This document shows, piece by piece, positions 13,090-23,080 of a stretch of DNA of 64,000 nt. The notes below the pieces were generated by a model. The model was not told the DNA's origin. It did no database searches and was given only the letters and a program-made list of their open reading frames with translations. Each line of letters begins with the position of its first letter. Positions within the stretch are counted from its first letter, which is position 1. Location: positions 2,054,001 to 2,118,000 of the forward strand of contig JAQFVV010012513.1 in assembly GCA_028023455.1 (NCBI GenBank), written 5' to 3'. This stretch comes from Epiperipatus broadwayi (taxonomy: Eukaryota; Onychophora; Udeonychophora; Euonychophora; Peripatidae). The position numbers were made by a program, and so were the translations under genes.

Positions 13090-13665
13090 AAAGTATGATT
13101 AAGAAATTAGATTTTTGGAAACAGTAATATATATAAGTATCGAAAACAATCAACTGGAAGTATTCGAAACTCTTCATATTTTTTTGTTTGAAAATAAGGT
13201 TAGTCTGTCTCAAGATATACGAGAAAATATAATAGCACATTTAACAGGATTAAAATTGTCTTTCATGGAATATTTTCCAAAATCCAAAAACACAAATGAT
13301 AATTGGATTTCAAACCCCTTCTATGCAGAAAATTTAGAAAAAGCTACATCATTATCAATAAAGGATAAATAAAATTTAATAGAATTATCATGTGACAGAA
13401 CTTTACAAGTAGAATTCAAACGACACAATCTAATTAATTTTTGGTTAAACATTAAAAAATATGAACAACTTTCTGAGAAAGCTCTTAAATTATTATTACC
13501 GTTTACTACGGAATTAGTAGGAAGAGCTTTTTTTTCATATATTTTTTTAAAAATAAGTATCGAAACAGATTGAACGCAGCTGTAGACTTAAGGATATACC
13601 TCGCATCTTTTGAATCAAATTTCAAAAAATTATGTTGTTCGAAACAAGGACAAAGATCTCATTAA
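13090..13665 (+). pseudogene. hAT transposase C-terminal fragment (hATC dimerisation domain)
   Basis: Reading forward, the frame open at 13115-13372 shows LKLSFMEYFPKS...WISNPF, a pattern found in ZBED5/FAM200-type transposases. After one in-frame stop (13370-13372) the same frame gives NLIELSCDRTLQVEFKRHNL, INFWLNIKKYEQLSEKALKL and LLPFTTELVGRAFFSYIF, the hydrophobic hATC core. A single frameshift near 13553 then leads to KYRNRLNAAVDLRIYLASF and a terminal QRSH followed by a stop at 13663-13665, the usual family C-terminus. So one stop and one frameshift break an otherwise readable C-terminal third. The BED finger and the catalytic N-terminal part are missing. Function lost. Confidence 0.88.
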
Positions 13666-13849
13666 ATTTATTTTATAAAAATATTTGATTATGATAAGAA
13701 AACATACTAATTGTTTTTTTATAATTTTGTGTTTTTATTAAAACCATTTATTAGTAAACGAAATATGACAAAATAGTAGATAAATAATGAGTCGGATCTA
13801 GGCAAATCAATCTAAATTATTTAATTTGAAATTAGACTCTCATTAATTC

Positions 13850-14066
13850 TTGATCATCTTTGTGGATTGCTAGATGTAAGCTAGTATTTAATCATCAAAA
13901 TGTTAATCCTATTAACTTCATGCTGAACAATATAAAGAAAACTAGAACAAGAGATAGCCTGATAACCCCTGAGGTTATTTTTACCATGACTTGGGACATG
14001 CTGGATTTATCCTCTCCATGGCCAACCAATAGCAAGATGCTCCAAAACCAAATGAAGGAATGAGAA
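13850..14066 (+). pseudogene. Possible LINE ORF2 C-terminal fragment inside the hAT element
   Basis: The open frame 13860-14063 begins MWIARCKLVFNHQNVNPINF and continues MLNNIKKTRTRDSL. The W-x2-RC-x-LVFN pattern resembles the stretch just after the RT-linked zinc-binding domain in many non-LTR retrotransposons. It is only about 65 codons, has no upstream RT motif, and could instead be part of the hAT interior. Family assignment is weak. Confidence 0.3.
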
Positions 14067-15165
14067 AACACTTTGAACAAAATATGTACCAAATAACCTT
14101 TAATGTAATAATGTAATCTTTAATAAATTATTTTGTAAAACATATGAAACATTGAACAAACACATACATATAAATATGTTACAGTGAGTTTATAATTTCA
14201 GTGAGTTTGTAATCTGGCATGACGTTTAGGCGTGTTTCAATGTAATTTGTCTCATTATGAGATGTGAATACATACATGGTCACCCTATAATATTTATAAT
14301 GCAAATGCAATAACACACTCACAATAACAAATTTCACAAAATACAATCATTTTTACGAAGTGGTACAAGTTAGCGTGATGTACTACCAAGTGGTACATGA
14401 GCCAAAAAAGGTTGGGAAACGCTGCTCTAGAACTTTCTTTTAAATGACCTCAATAAAACTATTTACTTATACTAGGATAAACCTAGGAATTATTTAAAGT
14501 GATTTATAATAAGCTGCTTTATTTCTATCTTGCTTCCTGAGCAAGATTTGTGGCATAAAAGTTATATGGAGTTGGGGTTTATGTTTAGGGCCATGGACAT
14601 CTAGATAGTGATCCTGGTTGGTGCAAAGGGGATATTTTTTCAAGTCTGTGCACTACATTTCATTTATTTATTACTAATTAGAAATAAAGTTCCTAGTTGA
14701 CCAGTTCCTGAATGGTACTAAGTAGCAAGTGCATTGTTGATGGTCAGGATGATTTAGTACCTCATCATTATTTGATTTATGGCTGTATTTAGATGGAGTA
14801 CCACGTAATTGCCTAATTGTGTACATTCAGATTGTTATTCTTTGCATTCCTGACTAGGTATGGCAGTGGCTTAATAATTAGCCTGATCTATGGTGAACCA
14901 CTTTCAAATCCAATCACAAGATTGAGTGTTGATTTTTTTTCATTCATGATCATTCATGATGATGAATGATTATTATTACTTTATTTAATGCTGGGAGAAC
15001 TTACAGTTAGTCTTAATTCTGTGTTGAACTTTAATGCTCATTATAGTCACTATTATTTCTTTTATATTTAATTTTATATTTTGTTTATATGGGGATTGTG
15101 ATGGTTTCCCATCTCTCTTATTACCACTTTTAAATCCCTATTTTCTAAATTGTTACAATACACAA

Positions 15166-15528
15166 TTACATTAAATAATATTAAAACATTAGCCCATTGC
15201 CTTTTCCTTCTTATTAGATATTGGTAAATGCTGAAAAAATATATTTTAAAAATTTGCATTGTTATGAAGATACTTAGATACAATAATTAAAATTCATTTT
15301 ATCCCTCCAAAAATAAATACCTGTGCATGTGATATCTTTTGTGAAGTCAGGTAGACTATTTAAGTAATACATTTTTTTAAAAGAAGAACTGATGACATTC
15401 TCATTATATATTTGGCATTGTTTCACTATTGCTTTAAATCTTTGAAAATAATGAGAAAAATCATGTGCAACTGATTATCTTAATAATAATGATGATGATG
15501 ATGATGATCATTATGATGATAATAATAG
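15166..15528. other. Non-coding stretch with a (GAT)/(TAA) microsatellite
   Basis: No gene seen. At 15482-15528 an imperfect TAA/GAT trinucleotide tract abuts the left end of the Penelope-like element, the sort of simple-repeat context in which these retroelements often sit. Confidence 0.5.
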
Positions 15529-15661
15529 TTCAATTCATTTATTTAAATACTAAAGAACAGCAAAAATCCAATTCTAGGTTGCACATTAAATTAGTAAAAG
15601 GAATAAACACAATCCATATAACATAATAATAAATAAAGAAGGTAATAAGCAAATATATATA

Positions 15662-16148
15662 TATAACGAAACTTAAATATATTCCAAACAACGGTAAACA
15701 ATTTATAATACAATATAAATAAAAACAATAAAAACTCATAAAGAAATATTTTCGATTATATTCATAATCATTTTCAACTCAACTTTCAAAATGGAATCAT
15801 CTATTACCAACCGGAAACACATGTCGATTTAAATATCCCACAATTCATTAATCCTAACATTTGCTGACTGTCTGTTTATTATCGTATTTTTATACCTACT
15901 AATAAAAACTGCCTCTTTAATTTTTCTTTTTTCATTATCTCTCTCTTGGACTAAAATTTTTAATTTATTTATATCAAAATTAAACTTAAAATTACAATTT
16001 CTATCATGATCATAAAAAACAGATGCAGTATATAACTTGACTTCATTACTATTATCATTACATATCTGTACATTTTTCAAAACTCTTTTATATAACAATT
16101 TATGTTCTTTAATTCTTTTCTCTATATTACATCTAGATTCCCCTATAT
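15662..16148 (-). repeat. Inverted partial copy of the Penelope-like 3' end
   Basis: Reverse complement of about 17743-18220. Read on the minus strand it keeps an uninterrupted frame for the last ~105 residues of the polyprotein, with the GES-R-C-N-IEKRIKEH core intact. A few amino-acid differences are seen relative to the forward copy (for example ASVF against ESVF, NKLKILVQ against NKIKILGQ). The open frame at 15829-16155 is therefore a by-product of the duplication, not a separate gene. Confidence 0.9.
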
Positions 16149-18063
16149 AATACAAAAGTATGTATTAGGATTTGGTTCTAAATATGTAGGTGATATAGTT
16201 GATGACTATAAACTGGAGATTATATCATCAGTTCAAAATTCTTATGATGGAAAATTAATGACTGTAGACGAGTTTAATAAAATTGTTAAGGATGTTAATT
16301 TACAAAATTCTAATAAGTATGATAATTCATGGAAAAGAGTTATTGGATTATTTAAAAGACAATTAATGAAAGATAAATTGATTTGCTTAAAGGAAGACAA
16401 AGGTTTACGGATGTGCTTGATTTCAAATAATGAATATGTTCAAGGAGTTATTTTACAAATGGAAAAATTAAATTTTGAATTGATTGATAAATATAATGTT
16501 GATTCAGAAAGAATGAAATTTATTAATAACATTTTATTAAAGGCAAAGAATAAAGGAATAAATGATAATGTGTACTATTCATTATGTCCTTCAAGTGCTA
16601 TTTGTCCACGTGTATTTGCTAATGTAAAATTACATAAAAAAGGTTATCCACTTAGAATAATTTTGGATTTTGGAGGGTCTTTTGTGTATAAGACTAGTAA
16701 ATATATAGCTAAAATTTTACAAGATTTACTTGGATTTGGAAAATATTCTGCAATGCCATCATTTGATTTTGTTGAAAAAATTAAATATTTAAGTTGGGAC
16801 TGTGATGATGTTTTAGTCTCATTGGATGTTTCTGAGATGTATGGATCTATTGATAGACTTGATTCAATTAAGATAATTCATCAAGCTTTATTGGAAAAGA
16901 AAGTGGATAATCAATTAATATGTTTTCTGATGAAGGCTTTAAATTTTATTGAACAAAATATTGTTGCATCCTTTAATGGTAAATTTTATAAGATGAGTAA
17001 AGGCTGGCCAATGGGATTACCAATGGTGGCACAGTTATGCAGTTTTGTTTTGTCATATTATGAAGAGAAAATTTTAAACAAATTTATATTTATGGGAAAT
17101 ATTAAGATATATATGAGATATGTGGATGATGTTTTTATATGTGCTTCTTCAGAAATGATTGATAAAATTTTTGATGAATATAATAAATTAAAAGGTCTTA
17201 TCTGGACTATGGAGAAAGAATATAATAACAGTATTAAATATTTAGATTTGATAATTTCAAGGAACAATAATATGATTGACTATAAATTGTTTATTAAACC
17301 TATTGAAACTAGAGGGTATATTCCTTATTTATCTAAAGTGCCACATAATTATAAAATGGCTGGTTTTAGGTCTTTTTTGTATAGAAATAATGTTTTGTGT
17401 AAATATGCATGTGATAAAAAGAAAAATATTGAAAATTATGTAAGTGAATTATTAAATGTAGGTTATAATATAAAAGAAATTTATCAAGTGGTTTGTCAAT
17501 TTAGTAAGAAAATTAATAGAAATACTGGTGATGAAGAAATTAAGAGTAAGAAGTGGATTTCTTTGCCTTTTTATAATAATAATCAAGTAAAATTTATGAA
17601 AAAAGTTTATAATGGTATATATAATGTTTCTTTTTATGGATCAGGTAATTTAAATAGAATGGTTAATAATTCAAAAGATAAGTTAGAAAAAAATAACGTG
17701 AGTAATATAATTTATAGAATTTTTTGTGGGTGTAACTTATCATATGTAGGGGAATCTAGATGTAATATAGAGAAAAGAATTAAAGAACATAAATTGTTAT
17801 ATAAAAGAGTTTTGAAAAATGTACAGATATGTAATGATAATAGTAATGAAGTCAAGTTATATACTGAATCTGTTTTTTATGATCATGATAGAAATTGTAA
17901 TTTTAAGTTTAATTTTGATATAAATAAAATAAAAATTTTAGGCCAAGAGAGAGATAATGAAAAAAGAAAAATTAAAGAGGCAGTTTTTATTAGTAGGTAT
18001 AAAAATACGATAATAAACAGACAGTCAGCAAATGTTAGGATTAATGAATTGTGGGATATTTAA
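16102..18063 (+). CDS. Penelope-like reverse transcriptase / GIY-YIG endonuclease
   Basis: A 653-residue uninterrupted protein. Such enzymes copy the element RNA into nicked target DNA, the RT being linked to a C-terminal GIY-YIG nuclease. Seen: LKEDKG near residue 97; CPRVFANVKLHKKGYPLRII at about 168-187 (RT finger); SLDVSEMYGSI at 240-250 (motif A, first catalytic Asp at 242); GWPMGLPMVAQLCS at 301-314 (motif B region; more usual is GLPMGSPLSP); MRYVDDVFI at 338-346 (motif C, YVDD); and IIYRIFCGCNLSYVGES at about 535-552, the GIY-YIG motif, followed by R-x3-EH. The ATG lies inside the inverted 3' copy: residues 1-16 are antisense to the nuclease region and native protein resumes at about residue 17 (VLGFGSKY at 21-28). 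Thus the natural N-terminus is missing and the present start is accidental. Confidence 0.93.
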   Translation: MFFNSFLYITSRFPYIIQKYVLGFGSKYVGDIVDDYKLEIISSVQNSYDGKLMTVDEFNKIVKDVNLQNSNKYDNSWKRVIGLFKRQLMKDKLICLKEDKGLRMCLISNNEYVQGVILQMEKLNFELIDKYNVDSERMKFINNILLKAKNKGINDNVYYSLCPSSAICPRVFANVKLHKKGYPLRIILDFGGSFVYKTSKYIAKILQDLLGFGKYSAMPSFDFVEKIKYLSWDCDDVLVSLDVSEMYGSIDRLDSIKIIHQALLEKKVDNQLICFLMKALNFIEQNIVASFNGKFYKMSKGWPMGLPMVAQLCSFVLSYYEEKILNKFIFMGNIKIYMRYVDDVFICASSEMIDKIFDEYNKLKGLIWTMEKEYNNSIKYLDLIISRNNNMIDYKLFIKPIETRGYIPYLSKVPHNYKMAGFRSFLYRNNVLCKYACDKKKNIENYVSELLNVGYNIKEIYQVVCQFSKKINRNTGDEEIKSKKWISLPFYNNNQVKFMKKVYNGIYNVSFYGSGNLNRMVNNSKDKLEKNNVSNIIYRIFCGCNLSYVGESRCNIEKRIKEHKLLYKRVLKNVQICNDNSNEVKLYTESVFYDHDRNCNFKFNFDINKIKILGQERDNEKRKIKEAVFISRYKNTIINRQSANVRINELWDI

Positions 18064-18284
18064 ATTGACATGTGTTTCCGGTTGGTAATAGATGATTCCA
18101 TTTTGAAAGTTGAGTTGAAAATGATTATGAATATAATCGAAAATATTTCTTTATGAGTTTTTATTTATATTGTATTACAAATTGTTTACTGTTGTTTGGA
18201 ATATATTTAAGTTTCGTTATTGTATTATTGATATTAGCGGACATTTATTTTGTTTTATATATATATAAATATTTGAAAATCAGG

Positions 18285-18660
18285 CACTCTTCACAAACCT
18301 GGGAGCTTAATTGTAAGTATAGAGGATTTGAACTAAGATTTTCAAGCACCCTGCAACTATCCCATACAACTGATACACATGACCACACACATGTAGAAAA
18401 GATAAATAATCACCAATATACATATTTCATGCTAAACCAGCACTCATCAGTTGGTCCAGATTATCATCTCTCACACATATATATATAATCAATGCTCAGT
18501 TTATATTAAGATAGCAAATCTTTATACTTTAATGGACAGGCTTCAATCCACTGCAACCTCCAACTTTTCAGCCATCCATATCATTGAAAATCTGAAGATG
18601 AAAACTCAAATCCCATGCTGATGCTAATATTATTGCCATATTTATGTATCTGAAAAATTC
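18285..18660 (+). repeat. Dispersed repeat, copy 1 (second copy at 40.66 kb)
   Basis: Aligns in the same orientation with 40660-41020. Shared blocks include agaggatttgaa, ccatacaactga/cctatacaactga, tacatatttcatg, atcatc around 18460/40830, and atcagtgc/atcaatgctcag followed by gtttatattaagataac/gc and cttcaatccac/cttaatcttc. In both copies a TA-rich microsatellite lies just upstream. No coding capacity or known family recognised; a SINE-like or non-autonomous element is possible. Confidence 0.7.
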
Positions 18661-18890
18661 ATGCTTTCAAACTGATAGAAATGTGTTTCATAAATGCTGA
18701 TTGTAGAGTCAGTATTTAGATCTAGTTTCTAGTCTTCCTACCCTTTACTGAGGTGAGTCAACTAGCTTGAAACCATGGTCTGAAGGTATGAGACAATGAA
18801 AGAGATATTGAATTCTATCTCTCTCAGCATTTATGTAAACAAAAGCTTATTAGGAGCTGTTGGTAAAGCTCCATATAGTGATCATATATA
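18661..18890 (-). repeat. Diverged inverted copy of the 407-bp unit
   Basis: Matches the 3' half of the minus-oriented unit at 19800-20000 (gtttcataaatgctga, ttagatct, gcttgaaaccatggtctgaa, gcatttatgtaaacaaaag) but with many substitutions, so it is an older relative of the near-identical copies next to it. Confidence 0.6.
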
Positions 18891-18901
18891 TATATATATA
18901 T

Positions 18902-20065
18902 GACAATAGATGGTGTTCTACTAAAAACACCGTCAAGCATAGTTTTTTATTTACATAAAAGTCAGAGCAAGCATTCACTATCTCTAACTTTAATTTCCAC
19001 CTTCAGATCATGATTTCAAGCTATTTTCTATCATCAGTGAAGGACAGGAATAAGAAAATAGATCTAAATACAAACTCTGAGCATTTATGAAACAGTTTCT
19101 ATTCAGCTTGCAAGCATGAATCTTTTAGACACGTAATGTCTTCAAACTCAGCATAGCAAGCCAGATAGCTACATGGGTCTGATCTCAGTTCAGCATCACC
19201 ACATAGTAGAAGCCTCTGCAATATATATCATTGCAAGAAAGACCTCAAAGGTACATTTATGAAAAACAAAAAAACACGTTAAAAACTTGCTAACGCTTGT
19301 ATTTATGACAATAGATGGCATTCTACCAAAAACACCATCAAGCATAGTTTATTGTTTACACAAACGTCAGAGCAAGCATTCAATATCTCTAACTTTAATT
19401 TCCACCTTCAGATCATGATTTCAAGCTATTTGCTATCGTCAGTGAAGGACAGGAATAAGAAAATAGATCTAAACACAAACTCTGAGTGTTTATGAAACAG
19501 TTTCTATTCAGTTTGAAAGCATGAATCTTTTAGACACGTAATGTCTTCGAACTCAGCATAGCAAAAAACTATGCTTGATGGTGTTTTTGGTAGAACACCA
19601 TCTATTGTCATAAATACAAGCGTTAGCAAGTTTTTAACTTGTGTTTTTTTGTTTTTCATAAATGTACCTTTGAGGTCTTTCTTGCAATGATATATATTGC
19701 AGAGGCTTCTACTATGTGGTGATGCTGAACTGAGATCAGACCCATGTAGCTATCTGGCTTGCTATGCTGAGTTTGAAGACATTACGTGTCTAAAAGATTC
19801 ACGCTTGCAAGCTGAATAGAAACTGTTTCATAAACGCTCAGAGTTTGGGTTTAGATCTATTTTCTTATTCCTGTCCTTCACTGACGATAGAAAATAGCTT
19901 GAAATCATGATCTGAAGGTGGGAAATTAAAGTTAGAGATAGTAAATGCTTGCTCTGACGTTTATGTAAACAAAAAACTACGCTTGATGGTGTTTTTGGTA
20001 TAACACCATCTATTGTCATAAATACAAGCGATAGCAAGTTTTTAACTTATGTTTTTTGTTTTTCA
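18902..20065. repeat. Tandem-plus-inverted palindrome of a ~407-bp unit
   Basis: A full forward unit (18902-19308), a truncated forward unit (19309-19566) and a full inverted unit (about 19567-20065) lie end to end. Forward 18902-19330 is nearly identical to the reverse complement of 19590-20018, including tagacacgtaatgtcttc and catgggtctgatctcagttc. Each unit boundary carries a small hairpin, gatggtgtt...aacaccatc. There is no coding capacity on either strand: the open frames across it are short. The arms look well over 90% identical by eye, so the structure is recent or maintained by gene conversion. The unit shares tgggtctgatctcagttcag-like sequence with the foldback-family copy at 47.96 kb. 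Confidence 0.85.
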
Positions 20066-20289
20066 TATATATATATAAACTAATAAATTTAAATTCATCA
20101 ACAATGATATTTTATTGTAAGAGTTTTATAAGAGTGCATATGTTCTAAATTAAAATGATTAATATTAATAAAAACCTGATTGTATAAAAAAGTAACATAA
20201 ATAAATGAGAAAATTTAAGAACATTGCAATAAAAACTTGACTATAACAAACATAAGCAAACTGAATACCATGCTTATAAAATCAAATTA

Positions 20290-20790
20290 TAATAGCTGAA
20301 ATCATATCAGATAGAATAACTTGTTGATATATGATTTTGTAAAGAAACTTAAGATCTCTACATTTCCATCTAGAAGAAAGATGGATAACTTTATTTTCCA
20401 AAGAAATGTATTTGCAGAATTAATTATACACTGATTTAATAAACTGCAACCTTGTTTAGAGTTAGAATTTGAAAATGATTGAACAATATTCGATAATGGC
20501 AAGAACCAATGATTAAAATAATTTGAATTATGTATCATCACCGAGACGATAACTACGCTTAACAATGGCACTCATGATTTTGAAAAGTTGCTAACAATTA
20601 TTTCTAAATGATGAAGAAAGGATCTATTACTAGAAAATAAAACTCCCAAATATTTTTGAGATTCAACACAATTACATTTTATTTTACTTTGTGCAACATT
20701 TTCCTTTTTTGTACTAAGAAATTGAATTTGCTCAGAAGGGTGTATGATATCCAAACACTGGAAATAAGAATGCTGTGTTATGATCAAGGA
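20290..20790 (-). pseudogene. Non-LTR retrotransposon RT C-terminal relic
   Basis: On the minus strand a frame reads CNCVESQKYLGVLFSSNRSF (about 20600-20670), the KYLGV segment that follows the RT palm in LINE ORF2 proteins. It continues, with stops and a frame change, as KIMSAIVKRSYRLGDDT, FKLF-SLVLAIIEYCSIIF (usual form FKSLVLPIIEYCS) and SSRWKCRDLKFLYKIIYQQV (usual form RR..DL..LYKI). These are in order and correctly spaced, so identity as a jockey/CR1-type LINE tail is good. Upstream RT motifs A-C are not present, so it is truncated and non-functional. Confidence 0.8.
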
Positions 20791-20799
20791 ACTTTACCA

Positions 20800-22480
20800 T
20801 CAGGTCTACATTTCTACCATTACACAACCCTGATAGATCCTATTTACATTAATCTATTACTTTAATATCATGAAGCAGACATGATTAAAATGAAGTAAAT
20901 CTTTTTAATAACCATCTCAAAAAGACAGCTTATTAAGGATTCTGCATAATAGCAAGAAGAAAATTGTATATTCTTTTTATTATTTATACCTAACAATGTA
21001 AAGAGTACTATTTCTACCATAAATATAACCATTACAATAAGAAACAATATAAATTGTGTAGAAAAATATAACAGCTTTTCAGCTTATCTTTGCTCATGAA
21101 CTAATATTTTAACACGTCAAATTTGAGAGACAACATCTAGCAGTTGTTGGGGTTGTATTAATTAATTTTTAATTTTATTAACTAAATCTTATTTTACATT
21201 ATATTCCCATAATTTTTAAATTATTTGTTGGAAATATAAGTTTACAAATAAAAAAACATTCTTAAGAGAAATACTTCAACTTTGCAAATGTATGTTAAAA
21301 AAACTGGACAATAACTTTTGATATTTAATGATTTACAAGAAAAATAAATTTCAAAAAAAATATTAATTTGTTTGATCTAATTTTATTTAACAAAACATTT
21401 TTAACATTCACAAGCAAAAAAGGTTTTATTATTTCATAAGTTGAAAATAAAACTTTTTCAATCATGGACATTAAAACACATTTTGTTAAATAAAATTGCA
21501 AATACAAATGAAATAAAATGCATTATTATTATTTGAACTTCATTTTTAAAACCTGAATAAATTGTTGACAAGAATACATGAAACAATAAAATATAGTTAT
21601 TAAAAATGATAAAAATGCTAGCATAAATAATTATGCTAGTCATAAAATTTCTCTTCTATAAATGAATATTTTCAAATAAAATCTGACTCTAATCATAATA
21701 TTATTCTTATTAAAAATATAAATATTTCACAATTATTTTGCAAAAATAATCATATACAAACAGATTATAGGAAATAGATGAGTTTTATTTGTGTTGTTTG
21801 AACAAAAATGAGCATTTGAAAAAGCTTTTTATATAGTCCCCAAATTTTCAGACTCTTTTTAAAAGTAATAAATCAAAATATTAATTTTGTCATCAAATTA
21901 ATGTCAAATTAGAAATTGAATGCTATAAAAGGTGAATGAATTTAAAGAAAAATGACTGATGTACTAGTACCCTAGATAAATGAAGTCATTTATATTAATC
22001 AGAAAGTTAGATTGCTTGTCCATCATGTAGGAATACATCTTTCTTTTATATTGTCTTTTAACCTCATAAATGCATATGATTTTATCACTATATTTAATAA
22101 TTTATAATTGAATCTCTGCATTTCAGGAAATATATCTATATTAAAATTTTTATAATCCAAATGTACATTTTTCCATACAATTGATTTTTAAATATTATTT
22201 TGAACTTACAGCATTGTAATTTATTGACCATGAGTAGAATGTTAATCCCTGAAATGTTCACTAAAGTAATGATTAAATTTTATATTTAGCTTCTTTTATA
22301 TTATATACGTATAACCAATCAATCTAATTTGCAGCTTTTTCAAAAGGACACTAATTATTTCTAAACCAGTATATCAATAATTAAATATTTTTATTTATAT
22401 ATAAAATCCCTTTTTATTCTCTCTTGTCTGATTGGTTAATGTATGTTTGTCCAATGTCACATGTCAAATTCACAACCACA
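20800..22480. other. A+T-rich non-coding stretch
   Basis: No gene or known repeat recognised. A small hairpin, atgctagcataaataattatgctag, sits near 21615-21641. Confidence 0.5.
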
Positions 22481-22499
22481 ATATTGATGCAAAAAAAGT

Positions 22500-22870
22500 A
22501 ATTCTGCTCAGACAAAAATCAGTATGTGACTTTAACTCTAGAGGTATGGTATTTAAATCATGAAGAAAATGTGACTAGTACATAAATTCATGTTTGACAT
22601 GTGATATTTAGTGAGGGGAAAACACTAGATACTATAGTACTGTATTTCCATTTAGTGTTGGTTAGCATTTCATTATGTTTATGCTAGGGAAGTAATTTTG
22701 CCATTGATAAAAAATGCTCAGGAAAAAGTCAATGTCCATGCTTTCAACTACAGAGGTATAGTATTTAAATCACAAAGAAAGAGTGATTATAGCATATAAA
22801 TTCATGTTCAAAATGTAATATTTAACGAGGGGAAGAAATAGATGCTATAACAATGTAATTTTTAGTTAGC
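22500..22870 (+). repeat. Two direct copies of a ~170-bp sequence
   Basis: gaggtatggtatttaaatca (about 22540) recurs as gaggtatagtatttaaatca about 214 bp later (22754), and similarity runs through ataaattcatgtt, gaggggaa and agatactata/agatgctata. The same block is faintly present near 293-325. A local tandem duplication of a dispersed repeat is the simplest reading. Confidence 0.7.
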
Positions 22871-23080
22871 TTATAATTGAAGTTGAAACAATGGCATTTC
22901 AGGTAGGTGTACAATTCTCACATGTAAAATTTTTTGTCTAATTTACTGTATATCTTTAAAAAAAATTATTAAAACAACCAATTAAAAAAAAATAATGACC
23001 TTTTCAAGGTCTAATACATATTCCTATTCATGTGATATTTATATATGAAAAAATAATTGGGTTTTATGTATTTAAAAACA

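Larger units (their letters stand above)
12862..14424 (+). mobile_element. hAT-superfamily DNA transposon, ZBED5/FAM200-like
   Basis: Terminal inverted repeats cagtgtttcccaacct at the left and, reading inward from the right end, cagcgtttcccaacct (one mismatch in 16) bound the element, with subterminal motifs gtggtac/taccac on both sides. The 8-bp duplication and the cagtgtttcccaacc-type end are diagnostic for hAT transposons. It contains a C-terminal transposase relic (13090-13665) and, nearer the right end, a possible fragment of a different retroelement. At about 1.56 kb it is too short to encode a full transposase, so it was an internally deleted, non-autonomous copy or has lost its N-terminal part. 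Confidence 0.92.
12854..14432. repeat. 8-bp target-site duplication ctctagaa of the hAT element
   Basis: ctctagaa lies immediately outside both ends of the hAT element, at 12854-12861 and 14425-14432. The outer flanks rejoin the sequence of copy A (6400-6480), confirming the boundaries. Confidence 0.9.
10400..15165. repeat. Copy B of the duplicated segment, with two insertions
   Basis: Collinear with 4220-7115 once the foldback element (10889-11409) and the hAT element (12862-14424) are removed; what remains is about 2.7 kb. Similarity ends near 15165 (7115 in copy A). Because copy A lacks both insertions, both elements arrived in copy B after the duplication, or only in this copy. Confidence 0.75.
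15529..18230 (+). mobile_element. Penelope-like retroelement with inverted 3'-end copy upstream
   Basis: The core is an intact RT + GIY-YIG reading frame (16102-18063). Its 3' part (about 17743-18220: GIY-YIG coding end plus the first ~155 bp of 3' UTR) is repeated in inverted orientation at 15662-16148, so the element is a large palindrome with a ~1.6-kb spacer. The inverted copy extends further outward (15529-15661), giving more of the 3' UTR than the forward copy, which stops matching near 18220. Inverted or tandem partial copies upstream of a 5'-truncated copy are a known structural habit of Penelope-like elements. The arms differ at only scattered positions, so the insertion is young compared with everything else here. 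Confidence 0.93.

Noticed and set aside
15829-16155. Separate minus-strand gene overlapping the RT ORF start
   Set aside because: It is the inverted copy of the Penelope-like 3' coding end and starts at a TTG within the junction, not an independent gene.
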